Notes under the pieces: generated by a model | What the model was told of the DNA's origin: nothing | The model's database searches: none | The model's input: the letters and a program-made list of their open reading frames with translations, nothing else | In this document: positions 1 to 7,365 of the stretch, one piece after another | How the letters are laid out: each line of letters starts with the position of its first letter | Numbering within the stretch: the stretch's first letter is position 1 | Source: Micromonospora sp. RHAY321 | GTDB taxonomy: Bacteria > Actinomycetota > Actinomycetes > Mycobacteriales > Micromonosporaceae | Reading direction: 5' to 3' | NCBI RefSeq assembly: GCF_023896955.1 | Contig: NZ_JAMHIW010000004.1 | Span: 186,001-250,000 of the forward strand | Length of the DNA: 64,000 nucleotides | Made by a program: the position numbers and the translations under genes

Positions 1-347
1 TCACCCGCGTTGAAACCGACGTAGAGGAAGACGCCCACGAGCACCACCCAGGCCGCGCCGATGGCCCAGACGATCGCATCCACCCACTTCAGCGACACCT
101 CGGTGAAGATGCGGTCGGCCTTGACCAGGCCGAGCAGCTTCCAGGTGGCCACGATCACCACCTGGACACACAGCAGCCAGAACACCGTCACGACGGTCGC
201 CGGCCACCGCAGATAGGCAAAGTCCGGAGACTCCTCGGCCATGTGGGCGAACTGCCCGGGCAGCGAGAAGGTCTGAAACAGGACCAGGATCCCGAACAGC
301 AACACGAGGAAGACCTTGAGAGCGGGGACCGCTCGATGCTCTGTCAC
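1..347 (-). CDS. DUF2975-like membrane protein, 3' end off window
   Basis: Reading the minus strand from a GTG at 347 gives 115 residues before the window ends. Three hydrophobic helices are visible at about residues 8-28, 48-70 and 90-112, with an LPGQFAHMAEESPD-type loop between the first two. That spacing resembles the DUF2975 family, small four-helix membrane proteins of about 160 residues usually encoded just upstream of a Cro/C1-type regulator; any such regulator would lie outside this window. The frame beginning at the ATG at 354 reads Arg/Gly-rich nonsense and is a shadow. Function is unknown; the family call rests on eye-recognition only. Confidence 0.7.
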   Translation of the reverse strand, partial: MTEHRAVPALKVFLVLLFGILVLFQTFSLPGQFAHMAEESPDFAYLRWPATVVTVFWLLCVQVVIVATWKLLGLVKADRIFTEVSLKWVDAIVWAIGAAWVVLVGVFLYVGFNAG

Positions 348-370
348 CATGCATCGAGTTTCGCTCGCTA

Positions 371-389
371 CCTATCGAAAGTCAATAGG
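371..389. promoter_or_regulatory. CCTAT-N9-ATAGG operator-like repeat upstream of DUF2975 gene
   Basis: An imperfect palindrome with CCTAT and ATAGG arms lies 24 nt upstream of the DUF2975 start, and on the minus strand it overlaps a TTGACT that could be a -35 element. It may bind the regulator usually encoded with DUF2975 genes. This is inference from symmetry and position. Confidence 0.3.
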
Positions 390-454
390 CAGCGGTTGGG
401 TCGACGAGGATCCCGCGGGATCAATTCTCGCGCGGATCTGTCGTACACGTGTTC

Positions 455-460
455 TATTCT
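455..460 (+). promoter_or_regulatory. -10 box TATTCT of leaderless HNH gene
   Basis: TATTCT lies exactly 6 nt before the GTG at 467, the spacing of actinobacterial leaderless genes. It decides the start of the DUF222/HNH gene in favour of 467 over the in-frame GTG at 449. Confidence 0.6.
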
Positions 461-466
461 GCGTTC

Positions 467-1716
467 GTGATCGATGAGTTGGCGCGGGCGGAGAGCGCAG
501 TGGCGGCATGCGCCGGTGCCGCCATCTGGGCCATCTCGGAGCACGACCTCATCGCGACGATCGACGCCATGCACCGGCTTCAGCAGCGGTTGGCGTCGGT
601 GCAGTTGGCCACGGTGCAGGAGTTGGACGGTCGCGGCACAGCAATGGCGCAGGGCGCGTCCTCGACGGCGGTGTGGCTGCGCGACCGGCTGCGGCTCACC
701 GTCTCCGCCGCCCGCCGGCTGGTCGACCTCGCCGCGTCGATCGACGCGGCTCCGCCCGGCGTGCGTGACGCCCTGGCCAGCGGCGCGGTCAGTGTGGAGC
801 AGGTGCGGGTCATCGCCGACGCGGTCGCCACCGTTCGGCGTCGGCCGGTGTGGAGGTCGCCGACAAGGCCGTCGGTGTGCTGGTCGAGTGGGCCGAGCAG
901 TTCGACCCCTCCCTGCTGCGCAGAATGGCCACCCGGATCCTCGATCACGTCGCCCCCGACGCCGCCGAGGAGGCCGCCCGGGTGGCACTGGAGGCCGAGG
1001 CCTGCCGCACAGCCCGGGACCGACACGTGACCCTCTCTGAGCAGCCCGGAGGTCGGCTGCGGCTCGCCGGCACCCTCGACGCGGAAGCCGCCGCACTGCT
1101 GCGCGCCGTCCTCGATCCGCTCACCGCGCCCTCGGGGCCTGGCGACAGCCGCACGCCCGGGCAGCGCCGCCACGACGCCCTCGCCGATGTGTGCCGGCTC
1201 GCTCTGCGCACCGGTGAGCTGCCGGAGCACGGGGGCGATCCCGCCCAGATCGTCGTCACCACGAGCTACGACCAGCTGACACGGCATCTGGATGATGGCT
1301 CTCTCGACATCGGCTTGCGGCTCACCCCCGACACGGTGCGCCGGCTCGCCTGCGACGCCGCCATCCTGCCCGCCGTGCTCGGCGGCGCCGGTCAGGTTCT
1401 CGACGTGGGCCGGCAACGCCGCCTCATCACCGGTCCGCTCCGTCGTGCCCTTGTGCTGCGCGACCGTGGTTGCGCCTTCCCCGGTTGTGACCGACCACCG
1501 CGCTGGTGCGCCGCCCACCACATCCGCCACTGGGCGGACGGCGGTCCTACCAGCCTCGACAACGCCGTCCTGCTCTGCGGGCACCACCACCGACACGTCC
1601 ACCAGACCGACTGGGCCGTCCAACTCGGCGACGACGGCCACCCGGAGTTCGTCCCGCCCGCCTGGCTCGACCCCGACCGGCTACCCCGCCGCAACCACTA
1701 CCACCGGCGAACGTGA
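467..1716 (+). pseudogene. DUF222/HNH endonuclease, interrupted by a one-base frameshift
   Basis: The first frame (from GTG 467) carries a DUF222 domain (WAISEHDLIATID, RLRLTVSAARRLVDLA) and loses sense after IADAVATV near 835. The second frame continues the same protein (VEVADKAVGVLVEWAEQF) to the stop at 1716 and ends in an intact HNH nuclease domain with CAFPGC, CAAHHIRHW and LCGHHHRHVH. Inserting one C at 835/836 restores a continuous VATVPASAGVEVADK, the family pattern at this point, so a single base appears to be lost. The family (13E12-like) is multicopy in actinobacteria. The downstream half could still be expressed from the GTG at 850. It may equally be a sequencing error. Confidence 0.8.
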
Positions 1717-1738
1717 GACGCGACCGCCCAGCCACCGG

Positions 1739-1770
1739 GGATCCTCGATGCGGCAGGACGCCGAGGATCC
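1739..1770. terminator. GATC-containing inverted repeat between convergent genes
   Basis: GGATCCTCG (1739-1747) and CGAGGATCC (1762-1770) form a perfect 9-bp stem with a 14-nt loop in the gap between the HNH gene (+) and the anti-sigma-like gene (-). Position suggests bidirectional termination. Confidence 0.6.
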
Positions 1771-1811
1771 ATTGGTCCCCAGCGCCCCACCCCAAAAGCC
1801 GCTTCGAACGG

Positions 1812-2900
1812 CTACTCGCAGCCGAGGGCTCCTCGGTAACCAGCGGGCGCCTTACCGGCGGCCACCTCATCGGCGGTCTCCCAGAACACCTCCGGCCAGT
1901 CGCCCTCGTCGTTCATGTCGTGCAGCACCTTCCAGGTGTGGCTGCTGCGCAGCGCGTCGCTGGCCCGCTTGAGCGCGGCGTTGTCGCCGGCCTGCTTCGC
2001 GCGCAGCCATTCGGCGATCCACCCGCAGCCCACCCGGCTCGTCACCCTCGCGCCGAACTGGTAGGCGTCGTTGGTGCCGAGGGTGCCCAGCGCGGCCCTG
2101 TCGAAGCCCGGCGGCAGCGGTACGTCGGCGAGCACCTTGGCCGCCTGTTCGTCCACCCGGCCGGGCGTGACGATCTCCGCCGGAAGCGCCGCCAGCCAGG
2201 TACGCGCGTCGACGCGGACGACGTCGGCGAGGACCCCGTCGAACTCGCCACGCGTCCAGGTGCCGCCGGTCCGCAGTTCGACGAAGGAACCGTCGCGGGG
2301 CCGGAGCATGACCGCGAAGTCGCTCGCGCTGTACCGGAACAGCTCGGCCGGCCAGCCGTCGACCTGCACCGGCTCCGGCTTGCTGACGTGGAGTCGGTCC
2401 TTGTGGTAGCCGTCGTACTGACCGGCCGGGTACCAGTTCATCTCCAGTTGCCGTCCACCGTTGGTGAACGCGATGGTGCCCTCCTTCTCGGCGAACCCGT
2501 AGACGGTGGTCGCCTTCCAGCCCGCCTGGTCGATCAGCAGGCGCGGGCTCTCCTCGGCGGCCTTGAGGACCATGGCCGAGTAGGAGATCGGCTGGGTCGC
2601 CGTGGAGGTGGCACCGGTCGCCGGAGACGCCTCGTCCCCTCCGGACTGATCGGCCTTCGTGATCGAGACGGCGAAGACGACGGCGAGTACGGCGGCCGCG
2701 ACCCCCGCACTGGCGAGGCCACTCATCATCGTTCGGCGCGCCCGGAGGCGCTTGCCCGGCGGTTCGGCGACGGGTTCCAGGATCGGCGCGGACATGATCT
2801 CCTCCAGGAGGTTCTCCTCGGCCCCGTCGAGGTGCGCGACGACATCGCTTCGGTACGGGTCGGCGTCTCGGACCAGTCGGTCGAGGTGCTCGTCGGTCAT
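1812..2900 (-). CDS. ECF-sigma-linked membrane protein (CU044_5270-like)
   Basis: 362 residues: a cytosolic N-terminus (MTDEHLDRLVRDADPYR) of about 65 residues, one transmembrane helix at about 68-85 (AAAVLAVVFAVSITKAD), and an extracytoplasmic domain with the LPPGFD motif and conserved Trp/Cys near the C-terminus. The start overlaps the stop of the ECF sigma gene by 4 nt (ATGA), so the two are translationally coupled. The arrangement fits a membrane anti-sigma or sensory partner, but no HxxxCxxC zinc anti-sigma motif is present. Similar proteins in actinomycetes are annotated CU044_5270 family; exact role unknown. Confidence 0.75.
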   Translation of the reverse strand: MTDEHLDRLVRDADPYRSDVVAHLDGAEENLLEEIMSAPILEPVAEPPGKRLRARRTMMSGLASAGVAAAVLAVVFAVSITKADQSGGDEASPATGATSTATQPISYSAMVLKAAEESPRLLIDQAGWKATTVYGFAEKEGTIAFTNGGRQLEMNWYPAGQYDGYHKDRLHVSKPEPVQVDGWPAELFRYSASDFAVMLRPRDGSFVELRTGGTWTRGEFDGVLADVVRVDARTWLAALPAEIVTPGRVDEQAAKVLADVPLPPGFDRAALGTLGTNDAYQFGARVTSRVGCGWIAEWLRAKQAGDNAALKRASDALRSSHTWKVLHDMNDEGDWPEVFWETADEVAAGKAPAGYRGALGCE

Positions 2901-3463
2901 CTGCCCTCCTCCGGGGCTCGTGCTGCCATGACGTCGAGTACATGTCCGGGTGGGCCGAGGTCGTCACCGACGAGGTTTCGCAGCCGGGCCCGGGCACGGG
3001 ACAGCCGCGTACGGACCACGGCGGGGCTGACCCGAAGGACGGTGGCGACCTCGCGCGGCTCCAGGCCCTCCCAGAAGGTCAGCATCAGCACCTCCCGGTC
3101 CAGCTCGCCGAGCCGGGCCAGCGCGGCGCGCACCGTGAGCCGTTCGGGTACGTCGCTGCCCGGGTCGACGGCGACGGCGATCCGCAGCCGTTGCTTCAAC
3201 CGTTCACCCAGCCGTCCCCGGCGCGCCCCGCCGCGGTGGTGGTTGGCCAGCACCCGCCGGGCCACGCCGTGCAGCCACAGACGCACCTCGGGCTCGGGCG
3301 GCATCTCACGGGTGCGCCGCCAGGCGACGAGGAACGTCTCGGCGACCACGTCGGCCGCGTCCTCGGGCTGGTCGACGCGCCGCATCGCGTACGCCAGCAG
3401 CGGCTCGAAGTTGTCCGCGTAGATGCGTCGGAAGCGGTCCTCGTGCTCGGTCCCGGAGCTCAC
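2897..3463 (-). CDS. ECF-type RNA polymerase sigma factor (sigma-70 family)
   Basis: 188 residues, usual ECF length. Region 2 is near residues 10-75 (FEPLLAYAMRRV, DAADVVAETFLVAWRR) and region 4 near 110-165, with a helix-turn-helix EPREVATVLRVSPAVVRTRLSRARARL. It directs RNA polymerase to a specialised promoter set, probably in response to the co-encoded membrane protein whose start overlaps its stop. Start is a GTG at 3463. Target regulon and signal cannot be told from the sequence. Confidence 0.93.
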   Translation of the reverse strand: MSSGTEHEDRFRRIYADNFEPLLAYAMRRVDQPEDAADVVAETFLVAWRRTREMPPEPEVRLWLHGVARRVLANHHRGGARRGRLGERLKQRLRIAVAVDPGSDVPERLTVRAALARLGELDREVLMLTFWEGLEPREVATVLRVSPAVVRTRLSRARARLRNLVGDDLGPPGHVLDVMAARAPEEGR

Positions 3464-3550
3464 GTCTACTCCATGTCCGGATCGGCGCCCGTCGTGACGG
3501 GGCCGATCCAGAAATCGAGACGGTCGCCGGGCCGGGGCGGATCGCGAGCG

Positions 3551-4588
3551 TCAGGCGGTGTCCTCGCCGGGTGTGCGCTTGGCGCGGCTGGGCTGGACCC
3601 GCTTGGGCTCGCCGGGCATCTTGGGGTGGTCCGGCGGGTACGGCAGGTCGCCCTGGCCGGCGGCGGCGTCCCGCTCGGCCCACTCCAGCAGTGGGGTGAT
3701 GTCCCACGGGGTCTCGTCGATGCCGGCGTGCGCGTCGCCCCGCTCGGCGAGCCGGGCCGGGACGGTACGCAGGTCGAAGTCGTCCGGGTCGACGTCGGGC
3801 AGCTCGTCCCAGGTGACCGGGGTGGAGACGGTGGCCCGCGCGTTGGCCCGAAGGGAGTACGCGCAGGCGATCGTGCGATCTCGGGCCATCTGGTTGTAGT
3901 CGACGAAGACCCGGCTGCCGCGCTCCTCCTTCCACCATGCGGTGGTGACGAGGTCGGGGTGGCGGCGCTCGACCTCCCGGGCCAGCGCGATGGTGGCCCG
4001 GCGCACCTCGGTGAACGTCCAGCGCGGCTGGATCCGCAGGTAGACGTGCACGCCACGGCCGCCGGAGGTCTTCGGCCAGCCGGTGGCTCCCAGCTCGTCG
4101 AGGACCGCGCGGACGTTCCCGGCGGCCCGCGCCGCGTCGGCGAAGTCGGTGCCGGGCTGCGGGTCCAGGTCGATGCGCAGCTCGTCGGGGCGGTCCACGT
4201 CGGCGGCGCGCACCGGCCACGGGTGGAACACGATGGTGCCCATCTGCGCCGCCCAGGCCACGTGTGCCAGGTCGGCGGGGCACAGCTCGGCCGCGCTCCG
4301 GCCGCTCGGAAAGGTGATCTCGGCCGTGGAGACCCAGGGCGGCACCCCTCGGGTGGGCACCCGCTTCTGGAAGAACATCTCGCCCTCGACGCCCTCGGGG
4401 AAGCGTTGCAGCGTGGTGGGCCGGTCCCGCAGGGCGCGCATGATGCCGTCGCCGACCGCGAGGTAGTAGTGGAAGACGTCCGCCTTGGTGAAGCCCCTCT
4501 CGGGGAAGATCACCCGGTCGGGACTGCTCAGTCGTACGGTGTGCCCGGCCACCTCGACCTCGGCGACCGCTGCCTTGGTGCCACCCAT
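3551..4588 (-). CDS. ligD: LigD-type primase-polymerase (NHEJ polymerase domain)
   Basis: 345 residues matching the stand-alone polymerase domain of LigD, which extends and fills ends during non-homologous end joining. Visible signatures: LSSPDRVIFPERGFTKADV near residue 20, the metal-binding pair in LRIDLDPQPG (D140, D142), SGGRGVHVY near 177 and VFDYNQ-like FVDYNQMARDRT near 230. No ligase or phosphoesterase domain follows, and no Ku gene is in the window. It is transcribed divergently from msrB across 47 bp. A TAAGGT 6 nt before the ATG implies a leaderless mRNA. A role in repair is inferred from the family. Confidence 0.9.
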   Translation of the reverse strand: MGGTKAAVAEVEVAGHTVRLSSPDRVIFPERGFTKADVFHYYLAVGDGIMRALRDRPTTLQRFPEGVEGEMFFQKRVPTRGVPPWVSTAEITFPSGRSAAELCPADLAHVAWAAQMGTIVFHPWPVRAADVDRPDELRIDLDPQPGTDFADAARAAGNVRAVLDELGATGWPKTSGGRGVHVYLRIQPRWTFTEVRRATIALAREVERRHPDLVTTAWWKEERGSRVFVDYNQMARDRTIACAYSLRANARATVSTPVTWDELPDVDPDDFDLRTVPARLAERGDAHAGIDETPWDITPLLEWAERDAAAGQGDLPYPPDHPKMPGEPKRVQPSRAKRTPGEDTA

Positions 4589-4594
4589 CCCGCG

Positions 4595-4600
4595 ACCTTA
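4595..4600 (-). promoter_or_regulatory. -10 box TAAGGT of ligD, leaderless
   Basis: TAAGGT on the minus strand, 6 nt upstream of the ligD ATG (4588), consistent with transcription starting at the start codon. Confidence 0.55.
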
Positions 4601-4623
4601 TGCCACGCCCCCGACGTTGGACG

Positions 4624-4629
4624 TACCGT
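4624..4629 (+). promoter_or_regulatory. -10 box TACCGT of msrB, leaderless
   Basis: TACCGT lies 6 nt before the GTG at 4636 and supports that start over an upstream in-frame codon at 4600. The two divergent -10 boxes are only 23 nt apart. Confidence 0.55.
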
Positions 4630-4635
4630 TGGGGC

Positions 4636-5040
4636 GTGAGTCTTGACGACAACGAGCTGCCCCAGACCGAGGACGAGTGGCGGGTCCGGTTGACCCCCGA
4701 GGAATTCCACGTGCTGCGGGAGGCCGGCACCGAACGCCCGTGGACCGGTGAGTACGTGGACACCAAGACGTCCGGCGTCTACCACTGCCGCGCCTGCGGG
4801 CTGGAACTCTTCTCCAGCGACACGAAGTTCGACTCGCACTGCGGGTGGCCCAGCTTCGACGACGCCATCCCCGGCCGGGTCAAGGAGATCGAGGACCGCA
4901 GCCTCGGCATGGCCCGTACGGAGATCCGCTGTGCCCGCTGCAACAGCCACCTCGGGCACGTCTTCCACGGCGAGGGCTTCACCCCGAAGGACACCCGGCA
5001 CTGCGTCAACTCGGTGTCGATCCGGCTGGAACCCCGCTGA
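4636..5040 (+). CDS. msrB: Peptide-methionine (R)-S-oxide reductase
   Basis: 134 residues, full MsrB length. It reduces methionine-R-sulfoxide in oxidised proteins using thioredoxin. The four zinc ligands are C51/C54 (CRAC) and C99/C102 (CARC), GWPSF is at 70-74, and the catalytic cysteine is C123 in RHCVNSVSIRL. C69 just before GWPSF is the candidate resolving cysteine. The protein is cytosolic. It stands alone, back to back with ligD; no msrA is nearby. Confidence 0.96.
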   Translation: MSLDDNELPQTEDEWRVRLTPEEFHVLREAGTERPWTGEYVDTKTSGVYHCRACGLELFSSDTKFDSHCGWPSFDDAIPGRVKEIEDRSLGMARTEIRCARCNSHLGHVFHGEGFTPKDTRHCVNSVSIRLEPR

Positions 5041-5048
5041 GCTGAGCG

Positions 5049-5064
5049 GCCACCGCCCGGTGGC
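5049..5064. terminator. Hairpin between msrB and DUF305 gene
   Basis: GCCACC (5049-5054) and GGTGGC (5059-5064) pair around a 4-nt loop, 9 nt after the msrB stop, in a 48-bp gap between convergent genes. No T-tract follows. Confidence 0.45.
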
Positions 5065-5088
5065 GGGCGCGCCGACGGCGTACCCCGA

Positions 5089-5679
5089 TCACCGCCGCGC
5101 GGGCGGCTGGCCGGTCAGCAGCCCGACCTCGGCGGTCCGGGACTGCTCGATCCGCCGGGCCAGGTCGCGTACCCGCTCGCTGCCACCGACCTCAACCTGC
5201 GCCCGGGCCAGGTCGGCCGCCGCCCGCTGATGGTCGGCGAGCACCTCGCGCAGCACCCGGTCGACGTCGGCGTCGGACGCGGCCCGCAGTCGGTCGAGCG
5301 CGGCGTCGTCGCCGTGCCCGGCGTGGTGGTGCACGGCCGCGCTGGCTCCCGGACCCGCCGTGGGCAGCCAGCCACGCATGGCGGACAACTCGTCGGCCTC
5401 GGTCGCCTCGATGGCGGCGGACAGGGTGCGCAACGTGTCGTCGCGCACCCTGTCCCGAGCCAGCCGCACGATCTGCAGAGTGCGCTCGCTGTGGCCGACC
5501 ATGGTGCTCAGGAACACCACGTCGATGCCGCTCATCGCGTCCCCGGCCGCCGCCGACCCGGCCGGGGATCCGACCGCCGGTTGCGGCGCGGCCGACGGGC
5601 CTGCCGCCGGCGGGCCGGCACAGGCGGCGTTGAGCAGTAGCGCGGCGAGCAGGGGCGCCAGCAGGGTTCGGCGTGTCAT
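5089..5679 (-). CDS. DUF305-like secreted or lipid-anchored protein
   Basis: 196 residues from the ATG at 5679, chosen because it begins an MTRRTLLAPLLAALLL signal peptide; the frame upstream is GC-rich filler. C20 follows a lipobox-like LNAAC, so the protein may be a lipoprotein. After a Pro/Ala linker, residues from about 50 on match DUF305 in layout: FLSTMVGHSERTLQIVRLA, then an Ala/Asp-rich helical half containing HHHAGHGDD. The usual MMxxHHxG motif is degenerate. DUF305 proteins are four-helix bundles often linked to metal handling, but function is not established here. Confidence 0.8.
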   Translation of the reverse strand: MTRRTLLAPLLAALLLNAACAGPPAAGPSAAPQPAVGSPAGSAAAGDAMSGIDVVFLSTMVGHSERTLQIVRLARDRVRDDTLRTLSAAIEATEADELSAMRGWLPTAGPGASAAVHHHAGHGDDAALDRLRAASDADVDRVLREVLADHQRAAADLARAQVEVGGSERVRDLARRIEQSRTAEVGLLTGQPPARR

Positions 5680-5741
5680 GCCGGGTGCTCCGATCAGCGA
5701 GGGATGGCGGCACGGGTGCGACCGGGGCCGCACCCGCGCGG

Positions 5742-6485
5742 TCAGACCTGACTCCAGAGCGCCGGCACGTTCGGCGGCTCCCACCCGGGGATCGCGGTGT
5801 GGGCCTGCCGGCAGCGGTACGTCGCGCCGCCGTAGGTGGCCTGGTCACCGACCTGGTACGCCCGGCCGGCCGTCCAGGTGCCACCCGGCGCGGGCGGAGT
5901 GGTCGGCGTGGCCGTGGGGGTGGGCCGCGGCGTGGGGGTGGGGGTCGGGGTTGGCGTGGGCGCAGGCCCGCCGCCGCCGCCGATCTGGACGTCGATGCAG
6001 GAGTAGAAGGCGTTCGCGGTGTCGGAGATGTTCCAGACCGCGAGGATCTTCTGCCGGCCCGAGAAGCCGCCGAGGTTGACGTTGTGCGAGACGGTGGCGC
6101 CCGGCTGCTGGCCGTTGCCGTTGACCGAGGCGACCCGGGTGTTGCCGATCCAGTACTCCCAGTTGCTGGTCGCGTGCCGGGCGGTGTTCACCCACGTGAA
6201 GGTCAGCGAGCTGCCGACCGACGTGGCCGGCCAGCCCCGGCTGTCGTCGTTGAGGACGGCGAACTGGGCGATCCCGGCGTTGCAGCTCCGCAGGCCCTTG
6301 GGTCCCTCGACGCTCTGCGGCTCGTACTTGATCTGCCCGCAGTCGGGCACCCGGCCCTGCGCGCAGAGCGCCTGCCGGCTCGGTGGGGCGGACACGTAGC
6401 CGTGCGCCTGGGCGGGCGCGGCGACGGTGAGGGTGGCGGCGACGGCGCCCGCCGCCACCAGCGGGACGGTGATTCTTCGACGCAT
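5742..6485 (-). CDS. AA10 lytic polysaccharide monooxygenase with CBM5/12
   Basis: 247 residues. A signal peptide ends AQA at 27, so the mature protein begins HGYVSAP with the N-terminal histidine of the copper brace (H28); the second brace histidine is H104 in TARHATSNWEYWI, the chitin-type motif. The AA10 domain is followed by a Thr-Pro repeat linker and a C-terminal CBM5/12 module (WTAGRAYQVGDQATYGG, YRCRQAHTA, LWSQV). It oxidatively cleaves crystalline chitin outside the cell. The upstream region is unusually AT-rich with a TTAA-N6-TTAA element. Chitin over cellulose preference is inference from the module type. Confidence 0.93.
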   Translation of the reverse strand: MRRRITVPLVAAGAVAATLTVAAPAQAHGYVSAPPSRQALCAQGRVPDCGQIKYEPQSVEGPKGLRSCNAGIAQFAVLNDDSRGWPATSVGSSLTFTWVNTARHATSNWEYWIGNTRVASVNGNGQQPGATVSHNVNLGGFSGRQKILAVWNISDTANAFYSCIDVQIGGGGGPAPTPTPTPTPTPRPTPTATPTTPPAPGGTWTAGRAYQVGDQATYGGATYRCRQAHTAIPGWEPPNVPALWSQV

Positions 6486-6526
6486 GGGGGCAGCTCCTTC
6501 TTCAGGTCCGGTGGTGCCCCCAAGGT

Positions 6527-6550
6527 AATTTAAACTTTGTTAACAGTAAA
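6527..6550. promoter_or_regulatory. AT-rich promoter/operator region of the chitin-type LPMO gene
   Basis: The stretch around 6527-6550 is strikingly AT-rich against its surroundings and contains TTAAACTTTGTTAA (6530-6543), TTAA arms 6 nt apart, about 45 bp upstream of the LPMO start. It probably holds the promoter and a repressor or activator site for the LPMO gene. Confidence 0.4.
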
Positions 6551-6602
6551 GACCCCCATCAATAAATCCATCGATGGTGACGAGTTTTCTGTCAGAGCCG
6601 GA

Positions 6603-6878
6603 TCAGAGCCGGAGCAGGCTCCCCCGCTCGTCGACCTGGTCGGCCGATTCGTCGTCCAGCCAGACCCCGCCGCTGGCGAGGTAGCGGAAGCGGTACTCGC
6701 CCGGCCCGAGCCTCACGGTCACCGTCCGGGTGCCGTCGCGGCGGGTGACCAGCTCGTGCCGGCCGGGCTCCCAACCGTTGAAGCAGCCCACCACGCTCAC
6801 CGGGCCGGGCGGGGCGTCCCGGGGCAGACAGAAGGTGACCCGGGTCTGGTTGCCGAAGAGTCTGTTGCGCTTGATCAT
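6603..6878 (-). CDS. Isoamylase early-set / CBM48-like glycogen-binding domain protein
   Basis: 91 residues. The protein is essentially one immunoglobulin-like early-set domain: TRVTFCLPRD, VSVVGCFNGWEPGRHEL, TVTVRLGPGEYRFRYL, matching the VxVVGxFNxW signature of CBM48 and AMPK glycogen-binding domains. It lacks any catalytic domain. GGAGG lies 8 nt before the ATG at 6878, which fixes the start. It probably binds alpha-glucan in the cytosol, but a substrate is not shown by the sequence. Divergent from the Cys-rich gene at 7035. Confidence 0.88.
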   Translation of the reverse strand: MIKRNRLFGNQTRVTFCLPRDAPPGPVSVVGCFNGWEPGRHELVTRRDGTRTVTVRLGPGEYRFRYLASGGVWLDDESADQVDERGSLLRL

Positions 6879-7034
6879 GGCGATCCTCCGGGGGTTGCGG
6901 CCGTTCATCCGGCCTAACGGACGACACGCGGGAGCCGACACGCCGTACCGCCCGGCCGGCTCGCGCCATTTCGCCCGCCACCGCCCCGCAGTGCGGGAAC
7001 CTGATAGCACATGTCCTGATACGGGGGGTTTTCC

Positions 7035-7295
7035 GTGGCAACCTGCGAGGTCTGCGGCAACGACTACTGGATGGCGTTCGAGGTGCGTACGGTCAGCGGC
7101 GACGTGCACACCTTCGACTCGTTCGAGTGCGCGATCCACCGGATGGCACCGATCTGCGAACACTGCCAGATCAAGATCGTCGGGCACGGCGTCGAGGTCA
7201 ACGGCCGGTTCTTCTGCTGCGGGCACTGCGCCCGCTCCGTCGAGGGCGCCGAGGGCGCCGAGATCCGGGACGCCGTCGGGGCACGCCCCGTCTGA
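7035..7295 (+). CDS. Small Cys-rich zinc-binding (prokaryotic metallothionein-like) protein
   Basis: 86 residues with nine cysteines arranged as CEVC (4-7), C32, CEHC (41-44) and CCGHC (61-65), plus histidines, indicating two or more zinc sites. It resembles short actinobacterial proteins annotated as prokaryotic metallothionein or zinc-ribbon proteins. Start is a GTG at 7035 preceded by a GGGGGG purine run. The acidic/Ala-rich tail has no motif. Role unknown: metal storage or a zinc-ribbon adaptor are both possible. Confidence 0.75.
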   Translation: MATCEVCGNDYWMAFEVRTVSGDVHTFDSFECAIHRMAPICEHCQIKIVGHGVEVNGRFFCCGHCARSVEGAEGAEIRDAVGARPV

Positions 7296-7310
7296 CCCGG
7301 CCCTCTGCGG

Positions 7311-7316
7311 TACGGT
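7311..7316 (+). promoter_or_regulatory. -10 box TACGGT before the leader peptide ORF
   Basis: TACGGT lies 7 nt before the ATG of the 13-residue leader ORF (7324), the spacing of a leaderless transcript. It places the transcript start about 150 nt upstream of the EamA gene. Confidence 0.6.
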
Positions 7317-7323
7317 CGTCCCC

Positions 7324-7365
7324 ATGCGGCCGTTCCTGGGCGTCCTGCCCCCGCCGCGCTCCTGA
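7324..7365 (+). CDS. Leader peptide (uORF) of the EamA transporter, 13 residues ending LPPPRS
   Basis: ATG to TGA encodes MRPFLGVLPPPRS. The TACGGT 7 nt upstream would make it leaderless and therefore efficiently translated from the very first codon. It carries a PPP run, a known ribosome-stalling sequence needing EF-P, placed 3-5 codons before the stop. Its stop codon abuts exactly the first arm (7366-7374) of a stem in the leader. This arrangement is that of a regulatory leader peptide rather than a functional product. No homologue is known to me. Confidence 0.6.
   Translation: MRPFLGVLPPPRS

Noticed and set aside
3551..4588. Complete LigD/Ku end-joining locus
   Set aside because: Only the polymerase domain is present; no ligase or phosphoesterase domain and no Ku gene occur in the window.
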